Below, one piece after another: positions 58,466-64,000 of a stretch of DNA of 64,000 nt. Made by a program: the position numbers and the translations under genes. This DNA comes from Pomphorhynchus laevis (lineage: Eukaryota; Acanthocephala; Palaeacanthocephala; Echinorhynchida; Pomphorhynchidae), in NCBI GenBank assembly GCA_012934845.2, contig WNNJ02003839.1, forward strand, positions 310,001 to 374,000. The letters run 5' to 3'. The first letter of the stretch is position 1; each line of letters begins with the position of its first letter. A model generated the notes under the pieces. The model saw only the letters and a program-made list of their open reading frames with translations. It was not told the origin of the DNA and searched no databases.

Positions 58466-58599
58466 GGACTACACTCAACGATCATCATACTATTCGTCAC
58501 TACTCGACGTCAGAGATGACCGGTAGCACTTATCAGTAGTATGAGCCATCTCGATGTCGTATATTTATATTTTAAATTTATTATAATAAATAATTGTTT

Positions 58600-59060
58600 T
58601 CATGTCAAATCAGCTAACTGAGTCTACGTATTTAATATAATTATAAAATAAACAAAACATAATAATGCTAAATCAAAATTTAATAATTAAATAATAAAAT
58701 TAATAATTGTTTTTAGATTTTCTATAATTTAAATCAAGTTAAAAAAATGAAATTTAAAATAAAAATCAATTTTTATGAATTAACTAATAAATAGCAGACG
58801 TTGTATCAAAATACGAATTAGAGGTCATCAGGAGGAACTGCTATGCTATCAGGTTTCGGCCCCTAACTCCTCTACCCAACATAGCAGCGGGGCCAAATAC
58901 ATGCTAATTGATGTATTTCCTCTGAAATAACTATATAGTATCTTATTCTAATACAAAGTATATTATTTATTATCCATCCATAAAAATTTGCCACTTAAGA
59001 GTTTAAATTTATTATTTAAATTATTTATTATTTTAGATTTTTTATAATTTATATTAATTT
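58600..59060 (-). mobile_element. Penelope-like element 3' region (second copy)
   Basis: Bases 58690-59020 match 13650-13980 almost throughout, including the end of the RT frame (LLSGKFLWMDNK complement at about 58960-59010), which then breaks off. A third, shorter copy of the tail follows at 59070-59170, giving the tandem partial ends (pseudo-LTRs) common in Penelope-like elements. Confidence 0.75.
58819..58918 (-). ncRNA. Conserved structured island in Penelope 3' region (copy 2)
   Basis: Same island as at 13776-13874, with better pairing: TAGAGG 58819-58824 with CCTCTA 58869-58874; CTGCTATG 58838-58845 with CATAGCAG 58880-58887 (8 perfect pairs); GGCCCC 58858-58863 with GGGGCC 58889-58894; then hairpin AAATACAT/ATGTATTT at 58895-58918. 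The helices interleave, i.e. a pseudoknot. Sequence is kept between copies while flanking AT-rich DNA drifts. Confidence 0.4.
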
Positions 59061-59289
59061 AAAATAAAAAATTGGTGTTCAAAATAAAAGTCATTTTTAT
59101 GAATAAACTAATAAATAACACGTTGTATCAGAATAAGGATTAACGGTCATCAGGAGGAACTGCTATGCTAAAATTAATATAAATATTAAATTTAAATTAT
59201 ATATTATAAATTTAATATGCTATATTATATTTAAATTTAGTTATACTATATTAAATTTATTAAATATAGAAATTTAATATATATCAGAG

Positions 59290-59905
59290 AAATTTAGCAC
59301 GCGTTTTGTATGGTTAAACTGCTATACACACTGTTATGCATAGAGCGCATTCTAAATTAATCTGATGATTCGGATTAAGGGTAGTTTCGTTTTTCGAGCT
59401 TTAAACACTGCTTAAGCATGTGCTAAGGTGACTATGAATGATTATTGTAGTCACGTTACTGATGAGCTCCGTTAGAGTAGAACGGGTCTGCCGTTGTTCA
59501 AGTTTGTCGTCACACATAGGATGACTAACCATATGTAGCGATATTGAATATTGCGTGAATAATTCGGTTCTATTTCTTGGTCTGATGAGGATATATAGGA
59601 TGCTGCCTGGTGTTTATGCCTTCTCGTTTATATAATATATTCGTTTCTATAATTCGGCTCTATATCTTGGTCTGATAAAGATATATAGAATGCTGTCTGG
59701 TGTTTTTTGCCTCCTTGTGGGGAAAACATAGTGATTTATTTATGAGTACACCATTGGGTGTCCCAGGGCAGGTGTAGCAACAAATTATATTTTATATATT
59801 TGTACACTTGAAAGTGTCCCTGTAAAGCAGCATTTCTATTAAAAGGAATTTAGTGTCTGATGCATGGTCAAACCGCAACATACACTGTCATGCACGGAGC
59901 ACATG
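59290..59905. repeat. Unit bounded by ~55-bp diverged direct repeats
   Basis: About 59294-59353 (TGGTTAAACTGCTATACACA... ATGCATAGAGCGCAT) resembles 59848-59905 (TGGTCAAACCGCAACATACA... ATGCACGGAGCACAT). Between them is a 90-bp tandem pair starting at 59561 and 59651 (AATTCGG(T/C)TCTAT). No coding content. It could be the remains of a tandem repeat of about 554 bp or a terminal-repeat element. Confidence 0.45.
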
Positions 59906-59909
59906 CGGC

Positions 59910-60410
59910 ATGTATAATTGTGGTGCTCGGATGTGCTGAGTAAACAACGGTTTATGATTTCTTATTGTGTTGTTTGGAAGAAATCCTGGCACGTTATTTA
60001 CTCAGCATATTCGTGCACTACTATTATACCTGCCGTATCCATTTAGGATCCAATGAGTGCAGCGACAATTCAGCACAACCTCTACTAGTGTCTAAGGATG
60101 GTCCGCACAGCAGTTCGATCTGGTAAAAAGCGTAAGCTTCAGACAATTATGCAAAGTGTCGGAAACGCCTTTATTCACAATGTCACACAGGCGACTGAAA
60201 CGACTAGTGGATACTTCATTCTACTGATGAGTGTTGCTGAGTATTCCATCATGTCGGTTCTAATGTGGTCGTCTAAAAGTGACATGGTGCCTGCAAGTCG
60301 TTCATCAAAGTCCAGTATACCAAACAACACCATTTTCTATAAATTCCGTATTTCGTAAGAACACCTGAACCGTTGTTTACTCACACATCTCTGCACAGCC
60401 ATTATATTTT
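59910..60410 (+). repeat. Copy of the 381-bp repeat with inverted left junction
   Basis: Bases 59985-60410 match 1040-1480 in the same orientation with moderate divergence. At 59930-59970 the sequence GTGCTCGGATGTGCTGAGTA is the reverse complement of the repeat's own ...TACTCAGCACATCCGTGCAC, so a short inverted piece abuts the main copy. Confidence 0.7.
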
Positions 60411-60419
60411 TACCAATTC

Positions 60420-61031
60420 AAACCAACTTTAAAGGCAAAAATATAGGTAAAAGCTTTTAGTGTCAACCTTCTTCAATTATTTCAAATTGTTTATTATATA
60501 TAAATTGTTAAAGCGGCCTTTGACAGATCACCTATTTGACGATACATTCTACATATTGAAAATGTTTTATTTAAGTTCTAATGAAACATGATTGAAAGTT
60601 TCTAAATTAATATTAATCTTAAATTTAACAGATAATTTCGACAATACAATTTATGAATCTCTTATTAAACATTGAATTTTATAAACAACTTATTTTCGTT
60701 CTCTGATTATATTTACATTATTTTGTATTGCGATATCCTTTTTAAATACTTTTAATTTAATTGTTTTTTTTCTAAATTGTATTCTATAAAATTAGTGAAA
60801 TGTTTAGCTTTCTGATAAATATATAATATATTAAATAGTATAATAAATAATCATATAATGTAAACAAAATAATACTATATACTTTAACAAGTCAGTTTTA
60901 TAAATTATTAATGGAAATAATATTTTAATATTATTTATATTAAAAAATATACTCAGAGAGCGCATTGCATCGATACTCTCATGAATTGATATAATTCGAT
61001 AATTGGTATAATTCGATAATACTTTTCTCTA
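60420..61031. other. AT-rich DNA
   Basis: Nothing recognised. Confidence 0.5.
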
Positions 61032-61336
61032 CTTTTATAATTAGTTTAGATAATAAAGCAAGAATCGTACACCCGCCTGTCATCACTTTTCGTTGATAAC
61101 TCCCGAATAGTTCAAGGTTCAACCTTGATCCAAAAGTTTAGTTCCAGTTCCAGAATAGTGAATAGAAGTCACTCCGACTATTTCAAGACCGAAGCGAGCC
61201 ATCTCTTCAACTAATTCTGGTTCCTTCGCCTCCAGCGAGGTGACACTCCACGTTCCTACATGAAAGCTAATCCGCTTCGGATGTTGATGGCTCTTTCGCT
61301 TTTATAATTAATTTAGATAATAAAGCAAGAATTGTA
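61032..61336 (-). mobile_element. RTE endonuclease fragment between 38-bp direct repeats
   Basis: The minus strand (61298-61070) reads ISFHVGTWSVTSLEAKEPEL, VEEMARFGLEIVGVTSIHYS and TLNYSGV...QAGVRF, the N-terminal half of the RTE endonuclease (GTWNV-x-SL...G-x-x-x-YSG...AGV). It is bounded by 38-bp direct repeats with two mismatches (61032-61069 and 61299-61336), starting CTTTTATAATTA. A LINE insertion would normally keep its 3' end, which is absent here. Confidence 0.7.
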
Positions 61337-61599
61337 GCAAGAATGTATTTCCTTTACACAACGAGTAAACATTAATTCTTATAATCATTATTGAGCTGGA
61401 TCTTTTTCAGATAGCAAATCTCGGATTAATTTGAAACATTCTAAAAATATAAATTAGAAATATATAAATTCAAATCATAAATTTAATTGATAATTTAGAT
61501 AAAAACTTACTGACTGATTCTCACTCATATGAGAGTGTCAGTTAACATCTAAAGTATATTTTAAAGACCAAAAAATAATTGTTTAATTTTAAATAATAA
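61337..61599. other. AT-rich DNA
   Basis: Nothing recognised. Confidence 0.4.
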
Positions 61600-61899
61600 A
61601 ATGTTAAAGAAAACGATAAAATGTGAATGGGAAAAATCTGCGAAAAATGTATGGACCCGAAAAAAATCCTTCTTAATGCGTTTCAAATTTATACAGAATA
61701 CAAATATTTATAAAAACAGTACAATAGTATGTACAATAGTATGTATTATAATATTTATAATATTTAATAGGAGAATACTTTTGTCTCTGAATAAGGATTT
61801 GAAAAGCTTTAGATTTCATTTTTCTTCCCTTGTAAATTAAAATAAGAGATTATTTTAGTAAATTGATTCAATAGCATCTATTATTTTTAGATAATTAAA

Positions 61900-63002
61900 A
61901 TGTTTTTAAGAAACATTGGAATTTCGGTAATGTGATCTTTGTGTCTAGTAATTTTTATACAAATTAAATTCTTTCAGATCGAACACAGTTTTAAATTTTT
62001 CCCGTGTAAAACACGACAAATTCATTGCAAGCTCATCAACTTATTGTGATCAGCAACTGATTACGAATCTTCTTGATAGGTAAGCATTTTTCTTTAAACA
62101 TCTGCGACCAATGATTTTGTTAAATATCAGATGAGTTATACAAATAAACTAACATGTATTTATTGTAAAAAACTACATATAAAAAATAATACATTTATTC
62201 GGCCATTAATGATGTAATATTAATGTTAGTATGTAATGTTTATTCGGCCACTATGATATAAGTGAGACAATAGTGCTTTTAAACGGTACTAACGACATCA
62301 CCGCTTTTAATTAACTGAAGGAAAATTAAACATTATTTATTTTAAAGTTTTAATTTTTTGATTTGTTTTATAATAGGAGAACATATTCGTATCATTATTA
62401 GCTGCTTTAATTTCACAGCTTGCAGTCTGGAAAACTTAAATGAAAGCTAATTTATCATACAACAAATAACTAATAAAGTCTATATTAATATGAGGAAAGA
62501 TAGTCAGATCAACACTAGCAGGCCAAATATATGAATTTTGATAGTCCTGATTTGTTGTTATGTAAATGAATCATTAGAATGTAACAAAATAAAATAAATT
62601 GATTAAATCATTATCACGATATATTTCAATACTTCAAGTTTTAGTCGACTTCTGATTTATCCTTTTTGAATTTTAAATTACCAACAACTTAAAATAGGAT
62701 TTTATTGAAATATCCTGATTGAGAGTATTTTGTAAAACTGTCAGTATTTGACTGAAGATTTAAAACAGCGCAACATAAAATTAAATCCCTGTAAACGTTT
62801 TATTCTAGATGATTATATTATTTTGGGATTTATCCGTCTATTATTTAATTATGGAATGCTCGATCAAAAGGATTTAACCTTTGATCCACATATATTTTTA
62901 AGATCTGTATTTCGTAGTAGAAAAGCTGACTATTTCATGTTTCGAGAATTAAAGTTACAAAATGAGAACATTTCGCTGATTAAGTGCTTATTTAACTGCT
63001 AA
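61900..63002 (+). CDS. Candidate spliced gene, product unknown
   Basis: Two stretches look like exons. The first, 61978-62079, follows a strong acceptor (TTCTTTCAG), encodes SNTVLNFSRVKHDKFIASSS and TYCDQQLITNLLD, and ends at AG|GTAAGC; its length (102 nt) preserves phase. The second, about 62745-63002, follows TGTCAG and encodes YLTEDLKQRNIKLNPCKRFI, GFIRLLFNYGMLDQKDL and FRSRKADYFMFRELKLQNE, ending in a stop. Their phases (2 and 0) do not match, so at least one exon between them is missing from this model, and no start exon is secure. An open frame at 61601-61840 with a hydrophobic stretch may or may not belong. I do not recognise the protein. Confidence 0.3.
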
Positions 63003-64000
63003 ATCATATAAATAAATAGAAATTTTTAATTAAAATTATTTTAATTAAAATAAAAACATTTTCAAATTATTTGGCAGTAATTATCGCCTGAGGTTAATAA
63101 TTTTATTCGTAATTTTTAAAGCTTATATAATTAATGAAGATTAAATGAAGATCTATACGATAACATGATAAGTCATGAACGCGTTTCAACATTCGCTGCA
63201 GCATAGGGAGTTAGTTTTCGCCTTTTGTGTTTTTAACTATTCTTTGTTCATTGAGCGTCAAGACAGACATTAAGTTGTCATCCAGGCATTGAATGTAATA
63301 GTTTTAAGTTGTGACGGTATGATTTTTTATTAGCAAATTATTTCACACTTTAAAAGATTAAATATGGAAAACAAATAATACTTTACTGATTTTTCTGGCA
63401 CAATTTATAAAATGTGTTATTTCTGTATTCACGTGCTTGTTTATTATATATATTGCGCACATCTGGATACTGGATTCGATACGGTAATCTATTTACGAAT
63501 TATCATTGGACCGCGGGTTCGGTCGTTACTCGATACAGCGTAATACGTAAATTGTAAAAGTTATGAACAAAAAGTACAGAATAGCTTAAGACGTTTCGGC
63601 CCTTATGTTAGATGGTATTTTAAACCGTACAATGACTTTTTAAGTGTCACCCATATATCAATTGCATGTTGTACCGTCTACAATTAAATGGTAAGGGATA
63701 TACGCGACTATGACATCTCGGTTTTATTTTTATTATATTATAATCGATAAAATAAAGTTTGTGAGACCTAAAAAAGTTTGTGAGATAAATAATATACAAG
63801 ATAAAATAACATACATTTACAATGTAAAGAACAATCAAGAACATATTGAATCAGCGAACAATCAACGAATCAAACACAACTATCTCACGCAATCAACGAG
63901 AATTGAATCTCACTGGCTAACTATCTGCCCATATTCAATGTATCCTGAGAAAGAGCGAATAACCTACAGTATTTCCTCTCGAGTCAGCAAATCAAACTTT
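63003..64000. other. AT-rich DNA to window end
   Basis: Apart from a GC-richer patch at 63470-63560 nothing is recognised. Confidence 0.45.

Noticed and set aside
59455-59495. Hammerhead-like CTGATGA-GCTC-CGTTA-GAGT segment
   Set aside because: A short stem II is possible, but it is followed by AGAACG instead of GAAA and no stem III forms.
1-64000. CRISPR array, integron, prophage or bacterial operon
   Set aside because: No regularly spaced identical repeats and no bacterial gene organisation; introns and DGCR8 mark this as animal nuclear DNA.

Overview
The window is AT-rich DNA of a multicellular animal. DGCR8 (Pasha), a protein confined to the animal microRNA pathway, sits beside a spliced proteasome beta-3 gene whose introns range from 44 bp to about 3 kb. 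The retroelements (CR1/L2-like, RTE and R1/Jockey-like LINEs, and two kinds of Penelope-like element) fit an invertebrate, perhaps a flatworm or another spiralian. That placement is an inference from style; nothing here fixes the taxon.

Three host genes are well supported. PSMB3 (34654-40420, +) can be assembled from five coding exons, including a 6-nt first exon and a 49-nt last exon, giving 204 aa (human 205). DGCR8 (46816-48519, +) is intronless in its coding part and keeps the WW/heme region, two dsRNA-binding domains and the C-terminal tail. A MOCS3/UBA4/MoeB-like E1 adenylyltransferase (about 50258-51064, +) is intronless and lacks the rhodanese domain of animal MOCS3. These three lie in the same orientation and are otherwise unrelated. 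Weaker gene candidates are at 2096-2526 (-), 8095-8311 (-) and 61900-63002 (+).

Layout: 1-5 kb holds a 381-bp tandem repeat, a 0.2-kb inverted-repeat element and LINE/Penelope tails. A CR1/L2-like LINE with a 13-bp target-site duplication lies at 5.3-7.6 kb. The 7.6-12.9 kb interval is nearly empty. A 0.7-kb fold-back repeat (12.9-13.6 kb) adjoins a Penelope-like element (13.65-15.1 kb). From 16.9 to 31.3 kb there is a dense pile of LINE, Penelope and MULE remains with a 136-bp tandem array. PSMB3 occupies 34.6-40.4 kb, with a palindromic transposon in its last intron. At 41.2-46.6 kb there are more LINE pieces and a retroelement C-terminal domain; then DGCR8; then a decayed ~100-bp array; then the E1 gene. 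Two R1/Jockey-like LINEs lie head to head at 51.8-58.5 kb with mosaic near-identity. Penelope tails, the 381-bp repeat and an RTE fragment fill 58.5-61.4 kb.

The most unusual items are the long near-identical fold-back, a GC-rich pseudoknot-forming island conserved in the Penelope 3' regions, the conversion-like mosaic of the inverted LINE pair, the rhodanese-less E1 and the monomer array abutting an RTE endonuclease.
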